Shown in pieces: positions 9,569 through 18,673 of a stretch of 64,000 nt of DNA. Position 1 is the stretch's first letter; each line of letters opens with the position of its first letter. Location of the stretch: the NCBI RefSeq assembly GCF_003797185.1, contig NZ_RKMH01000005.1, positions 124,001 to 188,000 of the forward strand, read 5' to 3'. A model generated the notes under the pieces. It did no database searches, was not told the origin of the DNA, and saw nothing but the letters and a program-made list of their open reading frames with translations. This stretch comes from Gordonia oryzae. Lineage in GTDB: Bacteria > Actinomycetota > Actinomycetes > Mycobacteriales > Mycobacteriaceae. A program made the translations under genes and the position numbers.

Positions 9569-10134
9569 GCACCGAGCTGACCGTGCTCACCACCGCGATG
9601 CCCGCGCGGATCGATGACGTCACGTCTGGGCTGCGGGCACTCGTAGAGTCGGCCGATCGGGCTCGGCGAGCGGGCGCGGGCGACCTCCTGGGCCGGCGGA
9701 CGTGGGCGATCATCGGCGAACTCTTGCTCGACGGCGCCGACCGCGACGACGAGAACCATCGGGCCGTCGAACACGACCGGGTCGGCCGGCTTGCGGTTCG
9801 TCTCGCCGTGGACAAGGTGTTGTGCGTAGGGTCCGGTCGGGCCGTGCGTGCGCTGCATCAAGGCACCGTGATGGAGGGGTCCTGGGGAGACGAGGTCCGT
9901 CAGGTCCAGAGCGTCGAGGAGGTCGTCGCCTTGTTCATCGACGAGCCGCAGTGGCGACCGCAGCCGGGCGACACCGTCCTGTGGGCGGCGGGAGACCGGG
10001 CCGGTGGGATCGCCGCCTTCATCGAGGATGCGTTTCATCAACCGGTGACACTGCGCACGGTGGAGGCCGAGAAGACAGCGCAGGCCGAGAAGGCAGCGCA
10101 GCCGGACGACTCAAACGCAGGAGCGAACGAATGA
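9565..10134 (+). CDS. murF: Standalone MurF C-terminal domain (N-terminal and ATP-binding domains absent)
   Basis: 189 aa, against roughly 450-520 for MurF, the ligase that adds D-Ala-D-Ala to the UDP-MurNAc-tripeptide. Only Mur-ligase domain 3 is recognisable: [11 protein letters not shown], then [25 protein letters not shown] and a PGDTVLW strand. It begins almost exactly where domain 3 starts: [12 protein letters not shown] stands in place of the usual V-DDAYNANPDS hinge, and the family's VK-A/G-S block near the end has become WAAGD. No GxxGKT loop exists, so it cannot be a ligase by itself. The frame is intact and its GTG overlaps the murE stop, as expected of a maintained gene. The C-terminal 20 residues are an AEKTAQ-type repeat. 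A complete murF would have to exist elsewhere. Confidence 0.8.
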   Translation: MSTELTVLTTAMPARIDDVTSGLRALVESADRARRAGAGDLLGRRTWAIIGELLLDGADRDDENHRAVEHDRVGRLAVRLAVDKVLCVGSGRAVRALHQGTVMEGSWGDEVRQVQSVEEVVALFIDEPQWRPQPGDTVLWAAGDRAGGIAAFIEDAFHQPVTLRTVEAEKTAQAEKAAQPDDSNAGANE

Positions 10135-10150
10135 AGGCGAGGACGTGCAG

Positions 10151-11248
10151 GTGACCCAGATCCTCATCGCGGGGGCCATCTCGGTGGCGGTGTCGATCAT
10201 GCTCACCCCGTTGCTGATCCGATTGTTCTCGCGGCAGGGCTTCGGTCAGGAGATCCGGGTCGAGGGCCCGCAGAGCCACCAGACCAAACGAGGCACGCCG
10301 TCGATGGGCGGTGTCGCGATCCTGATCGCCTTGTGGGCCGGCTATTTCGGTGCCCACCTGGCCGGGATTTTCATGGATTCCGACGCTGGGCCGAGCGCAT
10401 CGGGATTGCTCGTGTTGGGGCTTGCAACGGCATTGGGCGGTGTCGGATTCCTTGACGACTTCATCAAGATCCGCAAACAGCGCAACCTGGGACTCAACAA
10501 GACCGCCAAATCGATCGGGCAGTTCATCGCCGCGATCCTGTTCGGCATCCTGGTGCTGCAGTTCCGCAACAACTCCGGTCTCACCCCGGCCGGACCGTAC
10601 CTGTCCTACGTCCGCGACATCGACGCGATCTCGATGGTGTCGGTTGCCTTTGTCGTGTTTGTCTGGCTGGTGGTCGCCGCGTGGTCGAACGCCGTCAACT
10701 TCACCGACGGTCTCGACGGTCTGGCCGCCGGCTCGATGGCGATGGTCCTCGGGTCCTATGTGCTGGTGGCCTTCTTCCAGTTCGTCAACGCCTGCTCCGG
10801 CGGGGCGAAACCGGCCAACGACATCCCCCAGGGTTGCTACAACGTGCGCGATCCGCTGGATCTGGCGCTGATCGCGGTTGCCGGTGGCGGAGCCTGCCTG
10901 GGATTCCTCTGGTGGAATGCCGCTCCTGCCAAGATATTTATGGGCGACACCGGGTCGCTGGCGCTCGGCGGCATGCTCGCCGGGCTGTCCATCACCACCC
11001 GCACCGAGTTGCTCGCCGTCGTGATCGGTGCTCTGTTCGTCGCCGAGATTGTGTCGGTGGTCATCCAGATTGCATTCTTCCGGACCACCGGGCGACGGGT
11101 GTTCCGGATGGCGCCGTTCCATCACCACTTCGAGCTCGGCGGTTGGGCGGAGACGACGGTGATCATCCGGTTTTGGCTGTTGACGGCCATCGCCTGTGCC
11201 CTGGGGCTCTCGCTGTTCTACGGCGAGTTCCTGGCCGTCAAGGGCTGA
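10151..11248 (+). CDS. mraY: Phospho-MurNAc-pentapeptide transferase MraY
   Basis: About 365 aa with some ten hydrophobic segments. MraY transfers phospho-MurNAc-pentapeptide to undecaprenyl phosphate, making lipid I on the inner membrane face. Family motifs are present: GTPSMGG near residue 50, [35 protein letters not shown] and PFHHHFE. The GTG at 10151 is chosen over the GTG at 10145 because GAGGA lies 7 nt before the former and only about 1 nt before the latter. It starts 16 nt after the murF-like stop; murD follows 4 nt after its own stop. Confidence 0.97.
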   Translation: MTQILIAGAISVAVSIMLTPLLIRLFSRQGFGQEIRVEGPQSHQTKRGTPSMGGVAILIALWAGYFGAHLAGIFMDSDAGPSASGLLVLGLATALGGVGFLDDFIKIRKQRNLGLNKTAKSIGQFIAAILFGILVLQFRNNSGLTPAGPYLSYVRDIDAISMVSVAFVVFVWLVVAAWSNAVNFTDGLDGLAAGSMAMVLGSYVLVAFFQFVNACSGGAKPANDIPQGCYNVRDPLDLALIAVAGGGACLGFLWWNAAPAKIFMGDTGSLALGGMLAGLSITTRTELLAVVIGALFVAEIVSVVIQIAFFRTTGRRVFRMAPFHHHFELGGWAETTVIIRFWLLTAIACALGLSLFYGEFLAVKG

Positions 11249-11252
11249 GACG

Positions 11253-12893
11253 ATGAGTGCGACGTCCCACCCCGGGGTACCGCTGCCGGGCCGTTCGGTG
11301 CTCGTCGCGGGCGGCGGGTCGGCCGGGATGTCGGCGGCAGGCCACCTGCTGGATCTGGGTGCGCAGGTCACCATTGCCGACGAACGCGTCACCACCGAGG
11401 GAGTGGGCGCCATCGCCGGGGCGTCGGCCATGGTCGACCGCGGGGCTCGGCTGATCGCCGTCGCCGATCTACTTGCTGATCCTGCCTGGATAGAACGTAC
11501 CGATCTGGTCATCGTGTCGCCGGGCTTCCCGCCCGACCACCCGCTCGCCGTCGCCGCACGCGCTGCAGACCTACCCATATGGGGTGAGGTCGAACTCGCC
11601 TGGCAGCTGGATTCCGCCGGGATCTATGGACCCCCGCGCACGTGGCTGGTCGTTACCGGCACCAACGGCAAGACCACGACGACCTCGATGCTCGCCGACA
11701 TCGTCGCCGCGTCCGGGCGTGCCGGCGCAGCGTGCGGCAACATCGGGCGCCCGGTGCTCGACGCCATGGCCGAGAGCCCCCGCGTCGACGTGCTCTGCGC
11801 AGAACTCTCGTCGTTCCAACTGTATTGGGCGCCGTCGATCGTGCCGAGTGCCGGTGTCGTGCTGAACGTCGCCGACGACCATCTCGACTGGCACGGGTCC
11901 TTCGACGCCTACGCACAGGCCAAGCAGATCGCCCTGCACGGAGCCGTCGGCGTCGTCGGGCTCGATGATCCCGTCGCCGCAGCGCTGGCGGTCATGGGTA
12001 GGCGGGTCGGGTTCACGCTGTCGGCGCCCGCCGACGGCGAAGTCGGGGTTCGCGACGGGGAACTGGTCGACCGCGCGTTCGGCGAGGCGGACGCGATGGC
12101 CGGAGTCGGGAGTGCGGAGGGCACGACACTCGCCGAAGTCGCGGGTATCCGGCCACCGGGACCGTCCGGGCTGGCCGATGCCCTGGCCGCTGCGGCGCTG
12201 GCCCGGTCGATCGGGGTGAGCCCCGACGCGATCCGATCGGCACTGGCGGCGTTCCGGCCGGCCGCACACCGTGGCGAGGTCGTTGCAGAGCTGGATGGCA
12301 TTGCCTTCGTTGACGATTCCAAGGCGACCAATCCGCATGCCGCGCAGGCGGCGATCGCCGCTCATCGCAGGGTGATCCTGATCGCCGGCGGTTTGCTCAA
12401 GGGCGCGTCGCTGGCGAGCATGCTCGACGCCGTCGCCGATCGTCTTGCCGGCGTCGTTGCGATCGGGCGCGATCGCGAGCTGGTTGTCGCAGCGATCGCG
12501 CGACACGCCCCAGAAGTCCCAACCGTCACAGTGTTCACAGGGGACGATGGCTGCGTGACCGTACAGCGAGAGCTCTGCTTCCCGTCGGGCGTCGACCTGC
12601 CCGCAGCTCCGGGTGCCTCCGTCGCCCCGGGTGCCTCCGGTGTGTCGTCGGCATCCGCATCGCCACCCGGCGACACCGCGGTGGCGGTGATGGATCGCGC
12701 CGTACACGTCGCGTGGTCCCTCGCCGCGGCTCACCGGGGCAAGGATCGTCCCGACGCGATCCTGCTGGCGCCCGCGGCCGCGTCGCTGGACATGTTCGCC
12801 GGCTATGGTCGACGCGGGGATGCATTCGCCGACGCCGCACGCTCGCTCGCCGGCGACGGCCGGGCGGTCGATGAGCAGGCGCAGCGGCGATGA
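11253..12893 (+). CDS. murD: UDP-MurNAc-L-Ala:D-glutamate ligase MurD
   Basis: 546 aa, longer than the usual 450-490. The N-terminal Rossmann-like domain (VLVAGGGSAGMSAA) is followed by the ATP loop GTNGKTTTT at about 136-144, and the C-terminal domain has FVDDSKATNPHAA. It adds D-Glu to UDP-MurNAc-L-Ala. Extra length comes partly from a low-complexity insertion near residues 445-475 containing the repeat PGASVAPGASG just before the last conserved block (ILLAPAAASLDMF). The ATG at 11253 lies 4 nt after the mraY stop. Its stop overlaps the ftsW start. Confidence 0.96.
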   Translation: MSATSHPGVPLPGRSVLVAGGGSAGMSAAGHLLDLGAQVTIADERVTTEGVGAIAGASAMVDRGARLIAVADLLADPAWIERTDLVIVSPGFPPDHPLAVAARAADLPIWGEVELAWQLDSAGIYGPPRTWLVVTGTNGKTTTTSMLADIVAASGRAGAACGNIGRPVLDAMAESPRVDVLCAELSSFQLYWAPSIVPSAGVVLNVADDHLDWHGSFDAYAQAKQIALHGAVGVVGLDDPVAAALAVMGRRVGFTLSAPADGEVGVRDGELVDRAFGEADAMAGVGSAEGTTLAEVAGIRPPGPSGLADALAAAALARSIGVSPDAIRSALAAFRPAAHRGEVVAELDGIAFVDDSKATNPHAAQAAIAAHRRVILIAGGLLKGASLASMLDAVADRLAGVVAIGRDRELVVAAIARHAPEVPTVTVFTGDDGCVTVQRELCFPSGVDLPAAPGASVAPGASGVSSASASPPGDTAVAVMDRAVHVAWSLAAAHRGKDRPDAILLAPAAASLDMFAGYGRRGDAFADAARSLAGDGRAVDEQAQRR

Positions 12894-14794
12894 GTACCGC
12901 GTCGACGGACGGATCGTCCGACGATCCCGACGCGCCGACCGACGACACGGAAGTGGAGTCGGATACCGACGCCGTCTGGGCTGCGAACGATGGGGCCGCG
13001 AACGATGGGGCCGCGAACGACGCGACAGAGACGAGGGAAAGCACGCCCTCGCGCTCCCGGTCACGAGCAGACGCGCGAACCTCCGACACGCCGAAGCAGG
13101 CCGGTGTGGCCGAAATGGTCGGGACGGCATTGTCGACGATCGCGGAGGGTACGCGCAGCCTACTGGGCCGTCCGCTCGCGTCGTATCACCTGATCGTGAC
13201 CCTGGCGTTGCTGTTGACGGCGTTCGGGCTGGTAATGGTGCTCTCGGCGTCGTCGGTCGAGCGTTATTCGCAGGACGGATCGGCCTACGGCCTGTTCGCG
13301 ACGCAGGTCGTGTTCGCCCTGATGGGCGTGGTCGTCTTTTACCTCACGTTGCGACTACCGGTGCGGTTGTTGCGCCGGATGGCCGCGCCCCTGATGGTGA
13401 TCACGACGGTGCTGCTGGCGCTGGTGCTGATCCCCGGGGTGGGCACGCTCAGCCAGGGTGCCCGACGCTGGTTCGTCATCTCGGGGCTGTCGGTGCAACC
13501 GTCGGAGCTGGTGAAGGTCGCGCTCTGTGTGTGGGGTGCGCATTTGCTGGCGTCGCGGCGTCGGGACAACGCACCGCTGAAGGAACTGCTGATCCCGCTG
13601 TTGCCGGTCGGTTTGCTGATCTGTCTGCTGATCATCCTCGAACCGAACCTGTCGACGACGATCACCATCGCGATCATCATCGGCACCCTGTTGTGGTTCG
13701 CGGGTCTACCGATCAAGGTGTTCACTGCGTTCGCGCTGACGGGTGCGGGCATCGCGATCGTGCTGGCTCTGGTGGAGGGCTATCGCTCGCAGCGAGTGAT
13801 GAGCTTCCTCGGCGGTATCGACGATCCGCAGGGGGCCGGATACCAGGCCCGTCAGGCGACCTATGCACTGGCCAACGGCGGTGTGTTCGGGGTAGGGCTC
13901 GGGCAGAGTCGTGCCAAATGGAACTATCTGCCCAACGCGCACAACGACTTCATCTTCGCGATCATCGGTGAGGAACTCGGGCTCATCGGGGGCCTGCTGG
14001 TGGTGGCGCTGTTCGTGATCTTCACCTTCATCGGTCTGCGCATCGCCCACCGGTCGACCGATCCGTTCCTGCGCTTGATGACGGCGACGATCACCGTGTT
14101 GATCACCACGCAGGCGCTGATCAACATTGGATATGTGATCGGCCTGCTACCGGTAACCGGCATCCAGTTGCCGCTATTGTCGGCGGGCGGCACATCGACG
14201 TTGACGGTGTTGGCGATGCTCGGGTTGTTGGCCAACGCGGCCCGCCATGAACCGGAAGCGGTGGTGGCGTTGTCGACGAGTAGGCCCGGACGGCTGGGCC
14301 GTATCCTGCGCCTACCGACCCCGGTGGCCTACAAGCCGTCTCGCGCCGAGGTGCTGCGTGATCGACTCGATGGGCGGCGTTCGGGGTCGGGCTCGACCCC
14401 GGCGTCGGTGCGTCGCGGACGGCTAGGACCGAGGGGTGGTCCGGCTCCGACTCCGGAGGCCAAGCGATCGATATGGCGCCGGGTGCTGCCGGGTCGCAGG
14501 TCGGGAGCGGCGGTGCGCCCGGCAGGGGCGACCCAGGACGCCGGCAGGTATCGTGCAGGCGCCGGGAGCGAAGCGAGCGGGCCTCGTTATTGGGGCGCCG
14601 GGAGCGAAGCGAGCGGGCCTCGTTATTGGGGCGCCGGGAGTCAAGCGAGCGGGCCTCGTTATCGGGGCGCCGGGAGCGAAGCGAACGCGCGGTACTCGGC
14701 CGGTCATTCGAGGTGGCCCCGGTCTGGATATTCGGGTTCGCAGTCGCGGTCGCAGCCGCGCGGATATCCCAGTGGTACGGCGCGTCGCCGCTGA
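12890..14794 (+). CDS. ftsW: Septal peptidoglycan glycosyltransferase FtsW
   Basis: 634 aa, a SEDS-family polymerase that builds septal glycan strands from lipid II together with FtsI. The core (about residues 100-450) has around ten membrane helices with the family motifs VQPSELVK, AHNDFIFAIIGEELG and LPLLSAGGTS. Both ends are long and unusual: an acidic/repetitive N-terminal tail (about 95 residues, with ANDGAANDGAAND) and an Arg/Gly/Ser-rich C-terminal tail of about 170 residues containing a 12-aa tandem repeat (GAGSEASGPRYW). Start ATG overlaps the murD stop (ATGA). Confidence 0.95.
   Translation: MSTASTDGSSDDPDAPTDDTEVESDTDAVWAANDGAANDGAANDATETRESTPSRSRSRADARTSDTPKQAGVAEMVGTALSTIAEGTRSLLGRPLASYHLIVTLALLLTAFGLVMVLSASSVERYSQDGSAYGLFATQVVFALMGVVVFYLTLRLPVRLLRRMAAPLMVITTVLLALVLIPGVGTLSQGARRWFVISGLSVQPSELVKVALCVWGAHLLASRRRDNAPLKELLIPLLPVGLLICLLIILEPNLSTTITIAIIIGTLLWFAGLPIKVFTAFALTGAGIAIVLALVEGYRSQRVMSFLGGIDDPQGAGYQARQATYALANGGVFGVGLGQSRAKWNYLPNAHNDFIFAIIGEELGLIGGLLVVALFVIFTFIGLRIAHRSTDPFLRLMTATITVLITTQALINIGYVIGLLPVTGIQLPLLSAGGTSTLTVLAMLGLLANAARHEPEAVVALSTSRPGRLGRILRLPTPVAYKPSRAEVLRDRLDGRRSGSGSTPASVRRGRLGPRGGPAPTPEAKRSIWRRVLPGRRSGAAVRPAGATQDAGRYRAGAGSEASGPRYWGAGSEASGPRYWGAGSQASGPRYRGAGSEANARYSAGHSRWPRSGYSGSQSRSQPRGYPSGTARRR
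14559..14692 (+). repeat. 36-bp tandem repeat inside the ftsW 3' end
   Basis: The motif GCCGGGAGCGAAGCGAGC starts at 14561, 14597, 14633 and 14669 (the third copy has T for C, the fourth diverges near its end). The 36-bp period keeps the frame and encodes four copies of a 12-residue unit. The GAGCGAAGCGAGC core is a nearly self-complementary element. Confidence 0.9.
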
Positions 14795-14865
14795 GGCAGA
14801 CGTGCGTGTTCGGATGTGACGGTGTGACCCGCCGACTGGCGGCGAAATGGAGTTGACGACCCGCG

Positions 14866-16083
14866 ATGGAATCACAGGAGCACGGTGCTGCGTGGGCCGA
14901 GGGATCGGACTCTCGCCCGCTCTCGGTGGTAGTGGCCGGTGGCGGTACGGCTGGGCACATCGAGCCTGCGTTGGCGGTCGCCGACGCGGTGCGGCGTCTG
15001 GACTCGCAGGCCAGGATCACCGCGTTGGGAACGAGTCGTGGGCTGGAGACGTCGCTGGTTCCCGAGCGTGGATACGAGTTGTCGTTGATCCCGCCGGTGC
15101 CGTTGCCGCGTAAGCCGGGTGTGGAGTTGGCGAAGACTCCGCTGCGACTGGCCCGGTCGGTGGTAGCTGCACGCAAGGCGCTGGCGGCGGTGGATGCCGA
15201 CGTCGTCGTCGGTTTCGGCGGTTATGTGTCGATTCCCGCCTACCTCGCGGCGCAGGCGCATCTGCGGGGCAAACGGCGGCTACCGGTGGTGATCCACGAG
15301 GCGAATGCCAGTGCCGGTATCGCCAACAAGGTGGGTGCACGGTTCGCTGACGTGGTGCTCGCAGCGGTGGACGGTTCGGGGCTCGCCGACGCCCGGGTGG
15401 TCGGTATCCCGGTGCGCGGGCAGATCGCCGAGTTGGATCGGATGGCCTTGCGCGCCAAGGCTCGTCATTATTTCGGGCTTGACGAGGATGCTCCGACGCT
15501 ACTGGTGTTCGGCGGCTCGCAGGGGGCTGCGCAGCTCAATGCGGCGGTGGCCGGTGCGGCCGAGGCGTTGGGTCGCGCGGGCATCGGTGTTCTGCACGCG
15601 TACGGACCGAAGAACTCGATCGATCCGGTCTCGCCCGAGGGGGCTCCACCATATCGGGGTGTCGGATATCTCAAGCGGATGGACCTCGCATATGCCGCGG
15701 CCGACCTGGTCGTGTGCCGGTCGGGTGCGATGACGGTGGCCGAGGTGTCGGCGACGGGGCTCCCGGCGATCTACGTGCCGCTGCCGCATGGCAATGGGGA
15801 GCAGCGGCTCAACGCGTTGCCGGTCGTGCGTGCCGGTGGTGGGCTGCTCGTCGACAACGACGATCTCACCAGCGACTGGGTGGCGCGGGAGGTGCCCGAC
15901 CTGTTGTCGGATCCGGAACGGCTGTCGGCGATGTCGGCGGCCGCGTCGGGTACCGGGCATCGCGACGCGGCGACCGAGGTGGCGCGGGCGGCGTTGGACC
16001 TGGCTGCGCGGTTTCGCGCCGGTGAGCATCGTAAGCCGCTGGCGGCCGCGTTTCGTTCGCCGCTCTCGGCCTCCGAGCAGTGA
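14866..16083 (+). CDS. murG: UDP-GlcNAc:lipid I GlcNAc transferase MurG
   Basis: 405 aa. MurG converts lipid I to lipid II on the cytoplasmic membrane face. The G-loop [17 protein letters not shown] is at about residues 24-40, followed by [19 protein letters not shown] and, in the C-terminal half, [11 protein letters not shown] and the donor-binding [25 protein letters not shown] 20-residue leader precedes the first strand and about 20 residues extend past the usual end. It begins 71 bp after ftsW. Confidence 0.97.
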   Translation: MESQEHGAAWAEGSDSRPLSVVVAGGGTAGHIEPALAVADAVRRLDSQARITALGTSRGLETSLVPERGYELSLIPPVPLPRKPGVELAKTPLRLARSVVAARKALAAVDADVVVGFGGYVSIPAYLAAQAHLRGKRRLPVVIHEANASAGIANKVGARFADVVLAAVDGSGLADARVVGIPVRGQIAELDRMALRAKARHYFGLDEDAPTLLVFGGSQGAAQLNAAVAGAAEALGRAGIGVLHAYGPKNSIDPVSPEGAPPYRGVGYLKRMDLAYAAADLVVCRSGAMTVAEVSATGLPAIYVPLPHGNGEQRLNALPVVRAGGGLLVDNDDLTSDWVAREVPDLLSDPERLSAMSAAASGTGHRDAATEVARAALDLAARFRAGEHRKPLAAAFRSPLSASEQ

Positions 16084-16153
16084 ACAATTGGGGAGTCGGC
16101 ACGCCTGGTGCCGACGTGAGTTGTCGTGTGGAATCCGGCGAGGGAGGTAACCC

Positions 16154-17791
16154 ATGACCGGCGAGATGTCGGGGTCGGTGGTCGGGGAGCTGCCCGACCA
16201 TCTGCGCCGTGTCCACATGGTCGGCATCGGTGGTGCGGGCATGTCGGGTTTGGCTCGTATCCTGCTCGCGCGGGGATCTCAGGTGTCGGGGTCGGACGCC
16301 AAGAGTAGTCGCGGCATCCTGGCGTTGCGCACACGTGGCGCCCTGATCCAGGTGGGGCACGACCCCTCGGCGCTGGATCAGATCCCTGGTGGTCCGTCGG
16401 TGGTGGTGACCACGCACGCGGCGATCCCCAAGACCAACCCGGAACTTGTTGCCGCGCGGTCGCGCCGGATTCCGATCCTGTTGCGGCCGCATGTGCTGGC
16501 GGAGTTGATGGTCGGGTACCGGTCGGTGCTGATCGCGGGCACGCACGGAAAGACCTCGACCACCTCGATGACGGTGGTGGCACTGCAACACTGTGGCCTC
16601 GATCCGTCGTTCGCGATCGGCGGTGAACTCAACGAGTCGGGTACCAACGCCCATCACGGAAGCGGGTCGGTGTTCGTGGCCGAGGCCGATGAGAGTGACG
16701 GGTCGCTGCTCGAATACGTCCCGGATATCGTGGTGGTCACCAACATCGAGGTCGATCATCTCGACTTCTTCGGCACGGTGGAGCGTTACGTCGCGGTGTT
16801 CGACGAGTTCGTTGCGCGGATCAAGCCGGGTGGATCCTTGGTGGTGTGTCTCGATGATCCGGGTGCTTGCGCACTTGCGCGGCGCCACGCGGCGTCTCTG
16901 TCGCAGCGTGGCGTGTCGGTGCTGGGTTACGGCGTGCCGGAGGTGGAGGTTCCCGACGGCGTGCGGGTGGTGGCGACGATGACCTCTTGGATGCCGACGG
17001 CGACCGGCAGTGAGATCGGTGTGCGTTTCGGCTCGCCGGTCATCGATGCCGAGGCGGTGGCGGACAATCCGGTGCACCGCTCGGTGGCACTGACGATTCC
17101 GGGAATCCATATGGCGCGCAACGCGATTGCTGCGATCGTCGCAGCCACCTGCGCAGGCGGTGACCTCTCGGCGGTGATCAAGGGGATCGAGGCGTTCGCC
17201 GGCGTGCGCAGGCGATTCGAATTCAAGGGCCGCGTGAGCATCGACGACGGTGGTGTCGAGGGCGGTGGGGCCGACGGCGACGACAGCGCCGAACGGGGTG
17301 CGACGGCCGGGGGAGTCGTCGAGGTCTTCGATGATTACGCCCATCATCCGACCGAGGTGGCCGCGGTGCTGACGGCCGCGCGTGCCATGGTCGACGGCGA
17401 CGACTCCGGCCACCGACGCCGCGTCGTCGCGGTGTTTCAACCCCACTTGTATTCGCGCACAGAGGAATTTGCCGACGATTTTGCTGCTTCGCTCGACCTC
17501 GCCGATGCAGTGGTGGTCGCCGATGTGTACGGGGCGCGCGAGGAGCCGGTACCCGGTGTCAGTGGCCGGATGATCGTCGAGCGGATGGCGCTGGCGGCAC
17601 ACTTCGAGCCCGATCTGTCCGCGCTGGCAACAACGGTGGCCAGGCTGGTGCGGCCGGGGGACGTGGTGTTGACCATCGGTGCGGGCGACATCACGATGCA
17701 GGGTCCGGAAATCCTTGCCGCGCTCGCGCATCGCGCGTCCGGTGGGGATCTCGATCCCGACGTCGAGACAACGGGCGGCGGTGAGCGTTGA
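16154..17791 (+). CDS. murC: UDP-MurNAc:L-alanine ligase MurC
   Basis: 545 aa (family about 450-490). The N-terminal [17 protein letters not shown] binds UDP-MurNAc; the ATP loop GTHGKTSTT is at about 129-137; [10 protein letters not shown] and HPTEVAAVL are present. It adds the first amino acid, L-Ala, to UDP-MurNAc. A Gly/Asp-rich insertion around residues 360-385 ([17 protein letters not shown]) sits just before the conserved DDYAHHPTE block and explains some of the extra length. The ATG follows AGGGAGG. Its stop overlaps the ftsQ ATG (TGATG). Confidence 0.97.
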   Translation: MTGEMSGSVVGELPDHLRRVHMVGIGGAGMSGLARILLARGSQVSGSDAKSSRGILALRTRGALIQVGHDPSALDQIPGGPSVVVTTHAAIPKTNPELVAARSRRIPILLRPHVLAELMVGYRSVLIAGTHGKTSTTSMTVVALQHCGLDPSFAIGGELNESGTNAHHGSGSVFVAEADESDGSLLEYVPDIVVVTNIEVDHLDFFGTVERYVAVFDEFVARIKPGGSLVVCLDDPGACALARRHAASLSQRGVSVLGYGVPEVEVPDGVRVVATMTSWMPTATGSEIGVRFGSPVIDAEAVADNPVHRSVALTIPGIHMARNAIAAIVAATCAGGDLSAVIKGIEAFAGVRRRFEFKGRVSIDDGGVEGGGADGDDSAERGATAGGVVEVFDDYAHHPTEVAAVLTAARAMVDGDDSGHRRRVVAVFQPHLYSRTEEFADDFAASLDLADAVVVADVYGAREEPVPGVSGRMIVERMALAAHFEPDLSALATTVARLVRPGDVVLTIGAGDITMQGPEILAALAHRASGGDLDPDVETTGGGER

Positions 17792-18489
17792 TGCGTGTGC
17801 TGCCGCAACGGCGTCGTCCGCGGATTGTTCTTGGCGTCGTTCTGACCGTCGTGGTGGTCGTGGGCCTGGTGCTCATCGCTTACCTGACGCCGCTGATGTC
17901 GGTGCGCAACATCGAGATCAGTGACAATCGAACCGTTCCCGGAGCACAGATCCTCGGTGCTGCCGCGGTCGCGTCCGGTACGCCGCTGTTGCAGGTCGAC
18001 ACCGAGGCGGTGGCGCGGCGGATCGCGGCCATCCCGTCCATCTCTTCGGCGCGGGTGCAGCGTAGTTATCCCTCGACCTTGCAGATCACTGTCTCCGAAC
18101 GGGTACCGGTCGCAGTGGTTCCCGATGGCGACAAGGTGCACGTGCTCGACCGGTCTGGCGTGGGATACCTGACGTACCCGAACTCCGCGATTCCCGCAGA
18201 GGTCAAGAAACTCCCGGTGTTGCAGACCGCGACTCCCGGTCCGGCCGATCCGACAACGCGCGCTGCGCTCGGGGTGACCGCGGGCCTGCCTCCGCAGTTG
18301 TCGGCGCTGGTGCTGCGGGTGATCGCGAATTCGCCGGTGGATATCGAATTGGCGTTGACCGGCGACCGCAAGGTCATCTGGGGTGATGACACTCGCAACG
18401 ACGAGAAGGCGCGCACACTTGGCTACCTCCTGAGCCAGAGGGCGACCGAGTACAACGTCTCGGCGCCGAACTTCCCTGCCTTTCGCTGA
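17791..18489 (+). CDS. ftsQ: Cell division protein FtsQ (POTRA domain)
   Basis: 232 aa with FtsQ topology: short basic cytoplasmic tail, one transmembrane helix (about 13-33), and a POTRA domain (MSVRNIEISDNRTVPGAQILGAA..., ending near VSERVPVAVV), then the beta domain. It links FtsL/FtsB to the ring. Start ATG 17791 overlaps the murC stop; a TTG directly before it is the only alternative. FtsQ closes the mur-fts run; ftsZ lies 184 bp further on behind its own likely promoter. Confidence 0.94.
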   Translation: MRVLPQRRRPRIVLGVVLTVVVVVGLVLIAYLTPLMSVRNIEISDNRTVPGAQILGAAAVASGTPLLQVDTEAVARRIAAIPSISSARVQRSYPSTLQITVSERVPVAVVPDGDKVHVLDRSGVGYLTYPNSAIPAEVKKLPVLQTATPGPADPTTRAALGVTAGLPPQLSALVLRVIANSPVDIELALTGDRKVIWGDDTRNDEKARTLGYLLSQRATEYNVSAPNFPAFR

Positions 18490-18599
18490 GGATTCGCTGT
18501 CGACGCCCTGCGAATCGGTGTCGGAGGACACGAGTTTGGCGACACGCCGGGCCACCTGCTGGCCCACCGGGGTGGTGATGCCTAGCGTCAATCCCAACA

Positions 18600-18673
18600 T
18601 CACTACTTGACATAACTCTGAATCTATGGTTGAGGTTTAGGGTTTCGCGATCGACAAGAGGAAGGCGAGCGTC
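18600..18673 (+). promoter_or_regulatory. ftsZ: Probable ftsZ promoter and leader
   Basis: The 184-bp ftsQ-ftsZ gap holds TTGACA at 18607-18612 followed by an AT-rich stretch (GGTTGAGGTTTAGGGTTT) that is unusual for this GC-rich window. A clear -10 at standard spacing was not found, so the exact promoter is uncertain. GAGGAAGGCGAG just before the ATG serves as ribosome site. FtsZ needing its own transcription is normal in this order. Confidence 0.4.

Noticed and set aside
9565..10150. A frameshift or hidden N-terminal half of murF near the murE-mraY junction
   Set aside because: murE is complete to its own stop at 9568 and no frame on the plus strand between murE and mraY has a Mur-ligase ATP loop, so there is no room for a broken full-length murF. 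The gene is truncated, not frameshifted.
17437..18603. Long minus-strand frame across murC-ftsQ and the ftsQ-ftsZ gap, beginning MMLGLTLGITTPVGQQ
   Set aside because: Most of it is antisense to conserved murC and ftsQ. The first 38 residues in the gap look protein-like, but no ribosome site or family was recognised.
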